48,501 bases of DNA from Acidobacteria bacterium RIFCSPLOWO2_02_FULL_67_21 (GCA_001767195.1 MEKU01000052.1:1-48501), one strand, 5' to 3'; positions 8,518 through 18,614 are shown, numbered from the stretch's first letter. Notes: a model not told the origin generated them from the letters alone. A program made the numbers and translations.

Positions 8518-9395
8518 CGATTCGACGCGTCGGTATCGTCGCCAAGCACGGCCTGGTCGCGGCATCGGAGCACATCGCGCAGCTCGGCGCGTGGCTGGAC
8601 GCCCGCGGCGTGGAGACCGTGTACGAACGCGACACCGCCGCGCTGGCCGGGGCGGGAACGGCGGGCGCCACGCTGACGTCGCGCGAACAGCTGCCGTCCG
8701 AGGTCGATCTCATCGTGATGCTCGGCGGGGACGGGACGCTGCTCGCCATGGCCGCCCAGATTGCCCGGTCCGGCCGTGACATTCCAATCCTGGGCGTGAA
8801 CTTCGGCAGCCTCGGCTTTCTCACCGAGATCCGGATCGACGAGTTGATGCCCTCGCTCGAGCGCGTGCTCGACGGGACGGCGGCCTTCGACGTGCGGGCG
8901 ATGCTGGCCGCCGAGGCCCGGCGGCACGACGGCCAGGTCGACGCGCGGATTGTGCTGAACGACGTCGTCTTCACCAAGGGCGCGCTCTCCCGGATGATCG
9001 AGCTCACGGTGCTCGTCAGCGGCGGGTTCGTCACCAACGTCAAGGCCGACGGTCTCATCATCGCGAGCGCCACCGGGTCCACGGCGTACAACCTCGCCGC
9101 CGGCGGACCGATCGTGCATCCGATGGTCGACGCGCTCGTCCTCACGCCGATAGCGCCCCACACGCTCACGAACCGTCCGGTCGTCATCCCGGGCAGCGCG
9201 GACATCGAAGTCCGCGTCCACCAGGGGGCCGCCGAGGACGTGTTCGTCACCTACGACGGCCAGTCGGGGTACCCTGTCGGACCGCACGACGTCGTGCGGG
9301 TCAGGAAGTCCGACCGGACGCTGCGGCTGGTGAAGGCCCCCGCGCGCGGCTATTTCGAAGTGCTGCGCGAGAAGCTGAAGTGGGGGGAGCGGTAG
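8514..9395 (+). CDS. nadK: NAD kinase
   Basis: The enzyme phosphorylates NAD to NADP using ATP. The 293-residue protein carries the family signature MLGGDGTLLAMA (Asp73 in GGDG), NFGSLGFLTE, NDVVFTKG, and the NAD-binding GLIIASATGSTAYNLAAGGPIVHP segment. Length is typical. It overlaps tlyA by 4 bp and ends just before a GGGGGCAA array, which closes this plus-strand run. Confidence 0.97.
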   Translation: MTIRRVGIVAKHGLVAASEHIAQLGAWLDARGVETVYERDTAALAGAGTAGATLTSREQLPSEVDLIVMLGGDGTLLAMAAQIARSGRDIPILGVNFGSLGFLTEIRIDELMPSLERVLDGTAAFDVRAMLAAEARRHDGQVDARIVLNDVVFTKGALSRMIELTVLVSGGFVTNVKADGLIIASATGSTAYNLAAGGPIVHPMVDALVLTPIAPHTLTNRPVVIPGSADIEVRVHQGAAEDVFVTYDGQSGYPVGPHDVVRVRKSDRTLRLVKAPARGYFEVLREKLKWGER

Positions 9396-9399
9396 GACG

Positions 9400-9423
9400 A
9401 AGGGGGCAAGGGGGCAAGGGGCA
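9400..9423. repeat. GGGGGCAA tandem units (single arm)
   Basis: Three GGGGGCAA-type units follow the nadK stop. The complementary CCTTGCCCC arm is found about 500 bp away at 9919-9952, on the other side of the lysE remnant. Bases 9424-9510 hold nothing I can recognise. Confidence 0.8.
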
Positions 9424-9510
9424 TGAAGAGAACTCCAGTCAGCTTTTCAAGTACGGCCCCGGCAGAACGGCTTTGCCGCAGGCGGCGGCTCGCGGCCGAT
9501 GCGGCGGCCA

Positions 9511-9912
9511 CTAGCACCAAACACACAACAGCGTTCCATTGAAGATAAAGATCGCGCCGAGCACGACGAACGCCCGCACTTTCGACTCGGCGTCCGGCGA
9601 CACGAACTGCGGCAGAAACGCCATGAAGAACAGCGCGATTTTGGGATTCAGAAGATTCGTCAGAAGCCCTGCCCTGTAAATCCGCCAGCCCTCTTCTGTA
9701 TGAAACTTCGGATGCTGCCGAATCTCGTTCTCGTGACGTCGGACGAGCATCCGAGCGCCTCGGTAGACGACGTACGCGGCGCCGGCGGTCTTGACGAAGA
9801 TGAATGCTGTCGAGGAGGCGGCGAGAATCGCCGAAAGGCCGAACGCGGCTGCAAGCGTGTGAACGACGCTTCCGGAGGAGATTCCCAGAACGGACAGTAA
9901 ACCCGCCCGCCG
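9511..9912 (-). pseudogene. LysE/RhtB-family amino-acid exporter remnant
   Basis: The reading frame is open from about 9912 to 9511 and matches the middle of a LysE-type exporter: GRRAGLLSVLGISSGSVVHT, LAAAFGLSAILAASS, then TNLLNPKIALFFMAFLPQF, which is the family's best-known motif. The first transmembrane helix and the start codon are missing. Upstream of GRRAG the frame runs into CCTTGCCCC units. The C-terminal hydrophobic segment is also cut short (ends LLCVWC). About 135 codons remain of some 205. An internal ATG at 9750 would give only 79 residues. I judge it non-functional. Confidence 0.8.
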
Positions 9913-9918
9913 CCCCTG

Positions 9919-9955
9919 AGCCTTGCCCCTTGCCCCCTATCCCCTTCCCCGCAGC
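9919..9955. repeat. CCTTGCCCC tandem units at the lysE break point
   Basis: The units run CCTTGCCCCTTGCCCCCTAT followed by CCCCTTCCCC. They are in inverted orientation relative to 9400-9423. They mark exactly where similarity to the LysE N-terminus stops and also contain the last stop codon of the neighbouring four-helix gene frame. Confidence 0.8.
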
Positions 9956-10278
9956 GCCCCGACCAGCGAGTACAACATCCGACCGATCTCCTACGTATCG
10001 GCGATGAGGTTCGCAGCTTTCTCTTCTCCTGCAAGTTCAATCCGTCGTGCGAGCTCGATCTGCGTGTGAAGCTCATTGTTCGATCCGTTTGAATAACGGA
10101 GATGGTGCGCGTATTCAAGGGTTGAATGCCGCCCAAAGCCTTCGGCGATGTTTGAAGGCACCGAGATGCAGGACTTGCGGATTTCGTGACCGAGCGCGAA
10201 CTGATCCTCTCGAGGCAGCTTCCTGGACAAGCGATAGCAGCGCTCGGCAACCACCATTGACTTTTGCCACACGAGCAC
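9937..10278 (-). pseudogene. Four-helix bundle (23S intervening-sequence type) protein with in-frame TAG
   Basis: The product begins VWQKSMVVAERCYRLSRKLP and contains SCISVPSNIAEGFGR and ELHTQIELARRI, as in the TIGR02436 four-helix bundle family, whose cellular role is unknown. Translation stops at TAG 9991-9993 after 95 residues. The same frame continues for 17 codons with the sequence EIGRMLYSLVGALRGRG, which fits the usual last helix, before a second TAG at 9937. The family is normally 110-125 residues. A single nonsense mutation seems to have removed the last helix. The 95-residue form may still be made. Confidence 0.75.
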
Positions 10279-10285
10279 ACGCTCG

Positions 10286-10329
10286 CCTTGCCCCCTCGCC
10301 CCCTACTTCCCCTTGCCCCCTTCTCCTTG
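10286..10329. repeat. CCTTGCCCC tandem units before the PP2C gene
   Basis: Units CCTTGCCCC, CTCGCCCCC and CCTTGCCCCC are in the same orientation as those at 9919, so the four-helix gene lies between two direct copies. The array ends 13 bp before the PP2C start. Confidence 0.8.
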
Positions 10330-10341
10330 TATTCTCCCTAC

Positions 10342-11103
10342 GTGCAGTTGCGTTTTGGGGCGGCGACCGACCCCGGCCGGGTGCGCGCGCGGAACGAGGA
10401 CCGGTTCGTCGCCGACGGCGCCCTCCGGTTCTTCGCTGTGATTGACGGCATGGGCGGCCACTCGGGCGGCGAGCTCGCCTCCGCCACGATTGCCGAGGCC
10501 GTCACCGCGTTCATCCGCGAGACCGCGTCCGACTCCGACAAGACCTGGCCGGTCGGCCTCGACCCGAAGCTCTCGGTGCTGGCCAACCGCCTGCAGATCG
10601 CGATCCGCAGCGCGAACCGGACGCTCGCCAACCGCGCGCAGACCAACGCGGCCCTCGACGGCAGCGGCGCCACCATGACGGCCGCGCTCTTCGGGGGCGA
10701 CGATCTCGCGATCTCCAACGTCGGCGACTGCCGGGCGTACGTGCTGCGCGACGGCGAGCTCTCGCAGGTGACGCGCGACCACTCGGTCGTGGCCGAACAG
10801 CTGGCGCTCGGGTTGATCGACATGGAGGCCGCGCGCACGCATCCGCTCCGCCACGTCGTGACACGGGCCGTGTCCGGACAGGCCGGCATCGCGGTCGACA
10901 TCCTCGAGCTCAAGGTCCGGCCAGGCGATCGCCTCCTGCTCTGCTCCGACGGCATCCACGGCGTCCTGACCGACAGCCAGATCGCGGATCTCGTCGGCGA
11001 CCGCGGGAGGAGCCTCGACGCGATCTGCCAGGCGGTCGTGGACGAAGCCAACGCGCGCGGCGGGCCCGACAATGCCACGGCCGTCGTGGTAGAGGCGGAC
11101 TGA
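10342..11103 (+). CDS. PP2C-family Ser/Thr protein phosphatase
   Basis: The enzyme removes phosphate from Ser/Thr in a Mn/Mg-dependent way and usually opposes a Hanks-type kinase. The 253-residue product has RARNEDRFV, VIDGMGGHSGGE, NVGDCRAYVLRDG, QVTRDHSVVAEQL, LLLCSDGIHG and GGPDNATAVVV, covering all metal-binding Asp positions. I start at GTG 10342 (MQLRFGAATDPG). The open frame reaches upstream into the repeat array, but that part is not family-like. There is no membrane segment, so it is cytoplasmic. The kinase gene follows after 36 bp. Confidence 0.94.
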   Translation: MQLRFGAATDPGRVRARNEDRFVADGALRFFAVIDGMGGHSGGELASATIAEAVTAFIRETASDSDKTWPVGLDPKLSVLANRLQIAIRSANRTLANRAQTNAALDGSGATMTAALFGGDDLAISNVGDCRAYVLRDGELSQVTRDHSVVAEQLALGLIDMEAARTHPLRHVVTRAVSGQAGIAVDILELKVRPGDRLLLCSDGIHGVLTDSQIADLVGDRGRSLDAICQAVVDEANARGGPDNATAVVVEAD

Positions 11104-11139
11104 GATGTCCGGCATAATCTCCCGGACCTGAGAGCGCCC

Positions 11140-12798
<1,659 letters not shown>

Positions 12799-12816
<18 letters not shown>

Positions 12817-14301
12817 CAGCTCGGATCGCAAGGCCGCCGCGTCGGGCTCCTCGTGGAGCGCCGCGAACTCCTCCTCCACCGCATCGAACAGCTCGACCAT
12901 CTGCGGATCGAACTGCGCGCCGCTGTCGGCGCGCAGGCGCCGCGCCGCTTCCGTTGCGGGGAGCGCGTCGCGGTAGGGACGCGCGGAGGTCATCGCGTCG
13001 TAGCTGTCGGCCACGGCCATGAGCCGCGCGTGGGGATGAATGTCCATGCCCTCCAGGCGGTCGGGATATCCGGCGCCGTCCCACCGCTCGTGATGGCCCC
13101 GCACTGCCGGCAGCGATGCGCCCAGGAACGGCAGCGGCTCGAGCATGCCGTGACCGATGATCACGTGGGCCTCGATGAGGGTCCGCTCCAGCGGATCCAG
13201 CGACCCGCTCTTCAGCAGGACCGCGTCGGGCACGCCCACCTTGCCGATGTCGTGCAGCATGCCGGCGCGGCGGATGGTCTCGAACTCCGCGGCGTACTGG
13301 CCGCTGCGCCGGGCCAGCACCAGCGAGTACGCGGTGACGCGCTCGGAGTGGCCGGCCGTGTAGTGGTCGCGCGCGTCGATCGCCTTGGCAAACGCCTCGA
13401 GCGTGGCGCGGAAGTGCCGCTCGCGGTCGTCATAGAGCTGGGCGGTCTCGAGGGCCGCCGCCGCATGGCCCGCAAATGCGGCGGCGTACTCGGCCAGCTC
13501 GGGGGGGAACTGCTCGACGCCGAGCTTGTCTGCGTACAGCGCCCCGATCGGCCCGTTCCGTCCGAGCAGCGGGACGCAGACGACCGAGCGCACGCCGGCG
13601 AGCAGCACGCTGGCCGCCTGCTGGAGCCGCGGGTCCATCCGGATGTCGTAGACGATGAACACGTCGCGCGAGTTCAGCGCCTCATTGACGACCGTCGAGC
13701 TCGCGAACTCCGAGACCGACTGGTACGCGCCCGACGGCCGGACCGCGCGTGGAATCAGCGCGCCGGTCGCGGGGTCGAGGAGCAGAATCGCGGCGCGATC
13801 CGGCTTCACGATCGACGCCAGGCGATCCAGCACCCGCTCGAGCAGCGCCGGCAGATCGTCAAACCCCATCATCTCGCGGCTGGTCGCCAGGAGCGCTTCG
13901 AGCGCAAGCTTGTCCACCTTCGGCGTGTCGGTGATGGCCACCCGCCGCAGGATCGTCTGAGACACCGCGGGCGCTTCCGCGGCGGGCGGCGCGTCGGCGA
14001 GGCTCACCATGTACTCGATGCGCCCGAAGCGGATCACGTCGCCGGGGGTGAGATAGGCGCTCAGCTGCTCGGTGCCGTTGACGAAGATGCCGTTGGTGCT
14101 GCCGAGATCGTCGACCGCCAGCTGGCCGGAGCTGTCGACGGTCACGCGCGCGTGCAGACGCGACAGGCTGGCATCGTCGACCACGACGTCGGCCTGCCGG
14201 CCGCGGCCGATCGTCTTCGACTGTCCGGCCCCCAGATTGATGATCGGCAGATTGGGGGCGGCCGCCGTCGGCGCGAGACGCGACTCTGGCATCTTCGTCA
14301 C
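12799..14301 (-). CDS. FHA-GAF-HD-GYP protein (probable cyclic-di-GMP phosphodiesterase)
   Basis: Domain order in 500 residues: FHA phosphothreonine-binding domain (TIGRGRQADVVVDD, SRLHARV, DLGSTNGIFVNG; about 25-105), GAF sensor (about 145-290), then HD-GYP (about 305-480). The HD-GYP part has AGHSERVTAYSL, MLHDIGKVGVPD, HHERWDGAGYP and VADSYDAMTS, so the metal ligands and the GYP motif are intact. FHA suggests that it reads a phosphoprotein, and the neighbouring kinase is an obvious candidate. It may start at GTG 14301 or ATG 14292. This is a plausible link between Ser/Thr phosphorylation and c-di-GMP turnover (inference). Confidence 0.94.
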
Positions 14302-14348
14302 GAATCTTACCCTAAGTCTGCACGGAAAAGACGGTTACGGCGATGCCC

Positions 14349-15374
14349 CTACCGCCGGAAATACAGCACCTGAAACCGCCGGACGTTCCGATTGTGCTCG
14401 GCAAGCGTGGATGCGAACACGTGGGAACCGTCATTGCGGCTCACGAAGTACAGATAACTGACAGAAGCGGGCTCCAGCGCAGCCCTGAGGGAGGCTTCGC
14501 CGGGCGCCGCGATGGGGCCGGGCGGGAGCCCTGGGTGGCGATACGTGTTGTAGGGCGAGTCGAGCGCCAGGTCCTGGCGACGGATGTTGCCGTCGTACTG
14601 GCCTGCCGCCCGCAGGGCATACACCACCGTCGGATCGGCCTGCAACGCCATCCCGATCTTCAGCCGGTTGCGGTAGACGGCGGCCACGACCGGCCGTTCG
14701 TCTTCCCGCGCCGTTTCCTTTTCCACGAGTGACGCCAGCGTCACGACCTGTCGCGTGGTGAACCCCTGCTCCCGCGCGGCGCGCCGCAGCCCGTCGCCGT
14801 ACACGGCGCGGAAGCGCTCCACCATCTGCGCGACGAGCCGCGAGGCCGGCGTGCTGCGCGGCAGGGCGTACGTGTCGGGAAAGAGATAGCCCTCCAGATC
14901 CGCGGCGAGCGGATCGAGATCGCGCACGAGCGCCGGCGCGCGCGCGGCGGCGCTGAACTCCGACGCCGGCCCGAAGCCGCGGGATTCGTACAGCGCCGCC
15001 ATCTCGGCGATCGTCAGCCCCTCGGGCAACGTGAGGGGCCGCGCGTACACATCCCCGCGCGCCAGACGATCCACGACGTCGACGGCCGCCAGCGGGCGAT
15101 CGAACCGGTACTCCCCCGCCTGCAGCTGCCGCGACTGCCCCGTCCACCAGACCGCCGCGCGAAACGTGGAGGCGTCGCGAACGATCCCGGCCTCCTGCAG
15201 GCGCCGGGCAATGGCAGCGGCGCCGGCACCGGCCGGGATCTCGATGAACTGTGCCGCGGCGTCGAATCCCTTGTACGGCTCGTGCATGCGCCGCCAGACG
15301 AGGGTGCCGCCGACGGCCGCGGCCACGGCACCGGCCAGAGCCAGGACGATCACGACGGCGGCAGCCTTGCGCAT
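14349..15374 (-). CDS. mltG: Endolytic murein transglycosylase
   Basis: MltG cuts nascent glycan strands and sets their length. The 341-residue protein has an N-terminal membrane anchor (VVIVLALAGAVAAAVGGTLV), a LysM-like segment, then the YceG domain: LPEGLTIAEMAALYESRGF, LEGYLFPDTYALP, LASLVEKETAREDER with catalytic Glu218, VYRNRLKIGMALQADPTVVYAL, SPYNTYRHPGLPPGPIAAPG and YFVSRNDGSHVFASTLAEHN. The ATG follows the ruvX stop with no gap, so the pair is an operon. Confidence 0.96.
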   Translation of the reverse strand: MRKAAAVVIVLALAGAVAAAVGGTLVWRRMHEPYKGFDAAAQFIEIPAGAGAAAIARRLQEAGIVRDASTFRAAVWWTGQSRQLQAGEYRFDRPLAAVDVVDRLARGDVYARPLTLPEGLTIAEMAALYESRGFGPASEFSAAARAPALVRDLDPLAADLEGYLFPDTYALPRSTPASRLVAQMVERFRAVYGDGLRRAAREQGFTTRQVVTLASLVEKETAREDERPVVAAVYRNRLKIGMALQADPTVVYALRAAGQYDGNIRRQDLALDSPYNTYRHPGLPPGPIAAPGEASLRAALEPASVSYLYFVSRNDGSHVFASTLAEHNRNVRRFQVLYFRR

Positions 15375-15839
15375 TTACAGTTCGGGGTCGAGAGGTCGAG
15401 GAATCGGCCGGCCGGGGCGGACGTCCAGGTAGTCCTGCAGAATGACGGCGGCCGCGGCAGCGTCCAGACGGGTCTTTCGCGACCGCCAGTCCTTATCGGT
15501 CGTCGCGAGGCGGCTCTCGGCTTCACGGCTCGTCAACCGTTCGTCCTGAAGGACGATCGGCAGGCTCGTGGCCCTGCCGAGTGCGTCGGCGAATGCGGCG
15601 ACGCGCGGCGTCATCTCCGTATCGGATCCGTCAAGGCGGCGCGGAAGCCCAACCACGATGCCGGCCACGCCGTCGTCCTCGGCAGCCAGACGGGCCACCT
15701 CGCCTGACGCGAGCTGGACGGCATCGGCGTCGAGCGACGAAGGCCGCAGCACGCCAACGGGCCGCGCGAGCGTCAGGGTCGGGTCGCTGACGGCGACACC
15801 GATCCGCCGCTCACCGACATCGAGTCCGACGATCCGCAC
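15375..15839 (-). CDS. ruvX: RuvX/YqgF putative Holliday junction resolvase
   Basis: This is an RNase H-fold nuclease family linked to pre-16S rRNA processing and DNA junctions. The 154-residue protein starts RIVGLDVGERRIGVAVSD and contains IVVGLPRRLDGSDTEM, VLQDERLTSREAE and DAAAAAVILQDYLD, covering the acidic active-site positions. The start codon is GTG at 15839. It is directly followed by mltG, a common pairing. Confidence 0.95.
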   Translation of the reverse strand: MRIVGLDVGERRIGVAVSDPTLTLARPVGVLRPSSLDADAVQLASGEVARLAAEDDGVAGIVVGLPRRLDGSDTEMTPRVAAFADALGRATSLPIVLQDERLTSREAESRLATTDKDWRSRKTRLDAAAAAVILQDYLDVRPGRPIPRPLDPEL

Positions 15840-15841
15840 GC

Positions 15842-16016
15842 TATAATTCTCGCACTCTTCACCTAGTGGACTGTTTCAACTGATGCACTACCACTCGCGA
15901 CAGCCCTTCGACCGCGGACCTGCTGGCCGCGACAGCCCTGGGCCCCCGCCGCGCGGTTTGTGCGCGGTGGGGTGGAGCGGAGCGGCCAGCCCCGATTTGG
16001 GAAGGATGCACCACTA
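15842..16016 (+). promoter_or_regulatory. Probable promoter and long leader ahead of the EnvC-like gene
   Basis: TATAAT at 15842-15847 is a good plus-strand -10, although no convincing -35 is visible. It would give a leader of about 160 nt. The leader contains a strong hairpin, CCGCGC (15949-15954), loop GGTTTGT, GCGCGG (15962-15967), extended by flanking C/G runs. I recognise no known riboswitch. GGGAAGGA ends about 9 bp before the GTG start at 16017. Confidence 0.4.
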
Positions 16017-17174
16017 GTGACTCGAAGCGCCGCGCCATGCGGTGTTCTCGTCCTGGTTGCCGGCGCCCTGCTTGGGGCACAGCTGCCGGACCGCGCGCAG
16101 TCCGAGGCGCAGGCGAAGCGCGTCGGCGAGCGCATCCGTACGCTCGAGATCGAGGCCGACCGCCTCGCCCGCGAGGCGCGCACGCTGCTCGGCGACCTGC
16201 GTGCGCTCGAAGTCGAGCGGCAGCTGCAGATCGAACGCGTGGCGGCCGCGGAGGCCGACGTCGCGCGCGGCCAGCAGGCCGTCGATGAAGCGGTCACGCG
16301 GCTGCAGGCGCTCGAGCAGCAGCGTGTCGCGCAACTGCCCGATCTGAAAACGCAGCTCGTCGACGTCTACAAGCGCGGGCCCAGCGGATACGCCAAGCTT
16401 CTGTTCGGCACGACCAACGTGCGCGAGTTCAGCCGGGCCGCCCGCGCGGCCGCGGCGTTGATGCACCTCAACCAGGTGCGGGTGGCCGAGCACCGGCGCA
16501 CGCTGGACCGGATGCGCGGCGAGGGCGCGGCGCTCGAAGACGAGCTCCGCACGCTCCGGACACGCGAAGCGGATGCCAGGCGGGCGCAGACGGCGGCCGA
16601 TCGGGCGCTGGCCGCGCGCTCGGCACTGATCGCCCAGATCGACGCGCGGCGCGACCTGAACGCGCAACTGGCCGGCGAGCTGCAGATTGCGCAGGAGCGG
16701 CTGCAGCAGCAGATGGCCAGTCTCGCGGCAGGCCGGACGGGCGACCCGGTGGCGGTTCCGCTCGCCCCGTTCAGAGGCACGCTCGACTGGCCCGCCGCCG
16801 GACGCCTCGCGGTCCGGTTCGGCCAGGCGTCGGGCCGGGCGGCGGATGCGGGGGCGCGCAACGGCATCGAGATCGCCGCGCCGGAAGGGACGCCCGTCCG
16901 GGCGATCCATCCGGGCACGGTGTCCTACGCCGACGCCTTCGCCGGGTTCGGCAACCTCGTCATCGTCGATCACGGGGCCAATGCCTACACCCTCTACGGG
17001 TATCTCTCCTCCATGTCGGTCCGCCGTGGCGCCGTGGTCGATGCCGGGACCGAGCTCGGCTCCGTCGGGGCGGCCCCGGCCGGCCCGGCGGGGCTGTACT
17101 TCGAGGTCCGCGTCGACGGGCGTTCGGTTGATCCCTTACAATGGTTGAAACCTGCACCAGCCGGTAGCTGGTAG
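16017..17174 (+). CDS. envC: EnvC-like LytM-domain factor, non-catalytic
   Basis: EnvC-type proteins activate cell-wall amidases during division. The 385-residue product has a signal peptide (LVLVAGALLGAQLPDRAQ), a long coiled coil (about 30-240) and a C-terminal LytM/M23 fold (FRGTLDWPAAGRLAVRFG onward). The zinc ligands of active M23 enzymes are replaced: HxGxD is N282-G-I-E285, the YAHL histidine is lost in LYGYLS (326-331), and HLHFE is GLYFE (359-363). EnvC itself is degenerate at these sites, so an activator role fits. GTG 16017 is chosen for GGGAAGGA upstream; the frame extends 19 codons further. The last codons and stop lie in a TAGCTGG array. Confidence 0.88.
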   Translation: MTRSAAPCGVLVLVAGALLGAQLPDRAQSEAQAKRVGERIRTLEIEADRLAREARTLLGDLRALEVERQLQIERVAAAEADVARGQQAVDEAVTRLQALEQQRVAQLPDLKTQLVDVYKRGPSGYAKLLFGTTNVREFSRAARAAAALMHLNQVRVAEHRRTLDRMRGEGAALEDELRTLRTREADARRAQTAADRALAARSALIAQIDARRDLNAQLAGELQIAQERLQQQMASLAAGRTGDPVAVPLAPFRGTLDWPAAGRLAVRFGQASGRAADAGARNGIEIAAPEGTPVRAIHPGTVSYADAFAGFGNLVIVDHGANAYTLYGYLSSMSVRRGAVVDAGTELGSVGAAPAGPAGLYFEVRVDGRSVDPLQWLKPAPAGSW

Positions 17175-17192
17175 TCGGTAGCTGGTAGTTGG
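17158..17192. repeat. TAGCTGG heptamer array between envC and the S41 gene
   Basis: The units are TAGCTGG, TAGTCGG, TAGCTGG, TAGTTGG. It contains the stop codon of the EnvC-like gene. Unlike the other arrays it has one arm only. It ends 8 bp before the next ATG. Confidence 0.8.
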
Positions 17193-17199
17193 AGCAAAG

Positions 17200-18357
17200 A
17201 TGACAGCCCGCACGCGCGGCGTGGTTCTGGCGATCTCGACGTCGATCATGGTGTTCGCGTTTGTCGGGGGGTACCTCGGCCAGGCGCTCGCCAAGGACGA
17301 CACCTACCAGCACCTCCGTGTGTTCGAGGATGTCGTCTCGCTCGTCCTCAACAATTACGTCGAGCCGGTCGACGTCAGCCAGGCCATGAAAGGCGCGATG
17401 AAGGGGCTGGCCGACGGTCTCGACCCTGAGAGCGCCTACCTGACGGCGGACCTCGTCAAGGCCCTTGAATCCAACGATGCCGGCGGCGCGGCGGAAGTCG
17501 GGCTCGACCTGACGCGGCAGTACTATCTGCGCGTGATTTCGGCGCGGGACGGCTCGCCGGCGGCCAGAGCCGGACTCCGGCCGGGCGACTTCATCCGGGC
17601 GATCGACAACCGGCCCACGCGAGACATGGCCGCCTATGAGGGCTCGCGGCTGCTGCACGGCCAGGCAGGATCCAGAGTCTCGCTTCTGGTGATCCGCGGC
17701 AACGCCGCCGATCCCCACGTCGTCGAGCTGGTGCGCGAGCGTCTGGCGGGGCCCGAGCTCACGTCGCGCATGGCGAACGCCTCGACCGGCTATGTGCGGG
17801 TCGCGGAGTTCTCGCCGACGACGGCAGCCCAGTTGAAGCAGTCGGTCGACACGCTGGCCAAGTCGGGCGCATCGCGATTCGTCATCGACCTGCGGGGCAC
17901 CACCCGCGGCGATCTCGATCAGGGTATCGCGGCCGCACGGCTCTTCGTCAGGGATGGAGCGCTCACCGTGCGGCTCACGCGCGCCGACCAGCGCGAGCGC
18001 GTCACGGCGCAGCCGGGAGACGGCGCGGTGACGGCGCCCACGGCGCTGCTCATCGATCAGGGCACGGCGGGCGCCGCGGAAGTGTTTGCGGCCGCGCTGG
18101 CCGGCAACGATCGCGCCGATCTCGTCGGCATCAATTCGCTCGGCCGCGCCGCGCGCCAGCGGCTCGTGAAGCTGCCCGACCAGAGCGGGCTCTACCTCAC
18201 GTACGTCAGATATCTCACTCCGGACAACGATCCGATCCATGAAACCGGCCTCGAACCGGACGTGGAAGTCGAACTGCCGGAAATCGAGTTCGGCTCCGAT
18301 CCGCCCCCCGACGACGCCGCACTGCAGCGGGCGATCGATCATCTCGCCCAGAAGTAA
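17200..18357 (+). CDS. S41 (CtpA-like) peptidase homologue lacking the catalytic dyad
   Basis: The 385-residue protein has a membrane signal (AISTSIMVFAFVGGYLGQAL), the N-terminal helical segment (NYVEPVD, GLADGLDPESAYL), a PDZ domain (about 100-170; SPAARAGLRPGDFIRAIDN) and the S41 fold with a GLEPDVEVELP end. In active enzymes the nucleophile is the first Ser of GSASASE and the general base is the Lys of TFGKG. Here these regions read GTAGAAE and SLGRA, so Ser becomes Gly291 and Lys becomes Arg316, with the 25-residue spacing kept. It should not cleave peptides. Lying 25 bp after the EnvC-like gene, it may be a scaffold or adaptor for cell-wall hydrolases. Confidence 0.85.
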   Translation: MTARTRGVVLAISTSIMVFAFVGGYLGQALAKDDTYQHLRVFEDVVSLVLNNYVEPVDVSQAMKGAMKGLADGLDPESAYLTADLVKALESNDAGGAAEVGLDLTRQYYLRVISARDGSPAARAGLRPGDFIRAIDNRPTRDMAAYEGSRLLHGQAGSRVSLLVIRGNAADPHVVELVRERLAGPELTSRMANASTGYVRVAEFSPTTAAQLKQSVDTLAKSGASRFVIDLRGTTRGDLDQGIAAARLFVRDGALTVRLTRADQRERVTAQPGDGAVTAPTALLIDQGTAGAAEVFAAALAGNDRADLVGINSLGRAARQRLVKLPDQSGLYLTYVRYLTPDNDPIHETGLEPDVEVELPEIEFGSDPPPDDAALQRAIDHLAQK

Positions 18358-18371
18358 CGGCTCTGCAGTTT

Positions 18372-18379
18372 GTTATACT
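18372..18379 (+). promoter_or_regulatory. Possible extended -10 for the tRNA gene
   Basis: TGTTATACT is an extended -10 (TGnTATACT) about 36 bp before the tRNA 5' end. No clear -35 is visible. It gives a leader of roughly 30 nt. Confidence 0.4.
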
Positions 18380-18414
18380 GGCGGTTCGGGTTAAGCCCTG
18401 ATTCTGCAGTAGAT

Positions 18415-18491
18415 AGGCGCGTAGCTCAGTTGGTTAGAGCGCCTCCCTGACACGGAGGAGGTCAGTGGTTCGAGTCCACCCGCGCCTACCA
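18415..18491 (+). tRNA. tRNA-Val (anticodon GAC)
   Basis: The 77-nt sequence folds as a full cloverleaf. The acceptor stem is AGGCGCG/CGCGCCT, perfectly paired. The D-arm is GCTC-AGTTGGTTA-GAGC. The anticodon arm is CCTCC-CTGACAC-GGAGG, giving anticodon GAC. The T-arm loop is TTCGAGT with one A/C mismatch at the base of its stem. The discriminator is A, and CCA is encoded at 18489-18491. GAC reads GUC and GUU valine codons. It stands alone between the S41 gene and thrS. Confidence 0.96.
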
Positions 18492-18552
18492 GCCTTCGCT
18501 CTTGAGTGCCCGCGAAGGCTGCCGCGCCGAAGCGGCGCAGCCGCGAAGGCGG
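18491..18552. repeat. GCCTTCGC/GCGAAGGC repeat cluster after the tRNA
   Basis: AGCCTTCGC (18491-18499) pairs with GCGAAGGCT (18512-18520), and a second GCGAAGGC is at 18543-18550. Between them GCTGCCGC and GCGGCGCAGC form a further hairpin. No T-tract follows, so terminator function is uncertain. Bases 18553-18614 hold only the thrS leader. Confidence 0.55.
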
Positions 18553-18614
18553 GCCTGGAGAGCTACGGCTGGGCATGCCACGAGCCGGCGACCCGCTAGA
18601 ATACTCACCCCTGC

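Noticed and set aside
9660-10280. 206-codon minus-strand frame across the lysE and four-helix remnants
   Set aside because: It is in a different phase from both recognisable proteins and has no similarity of its own.
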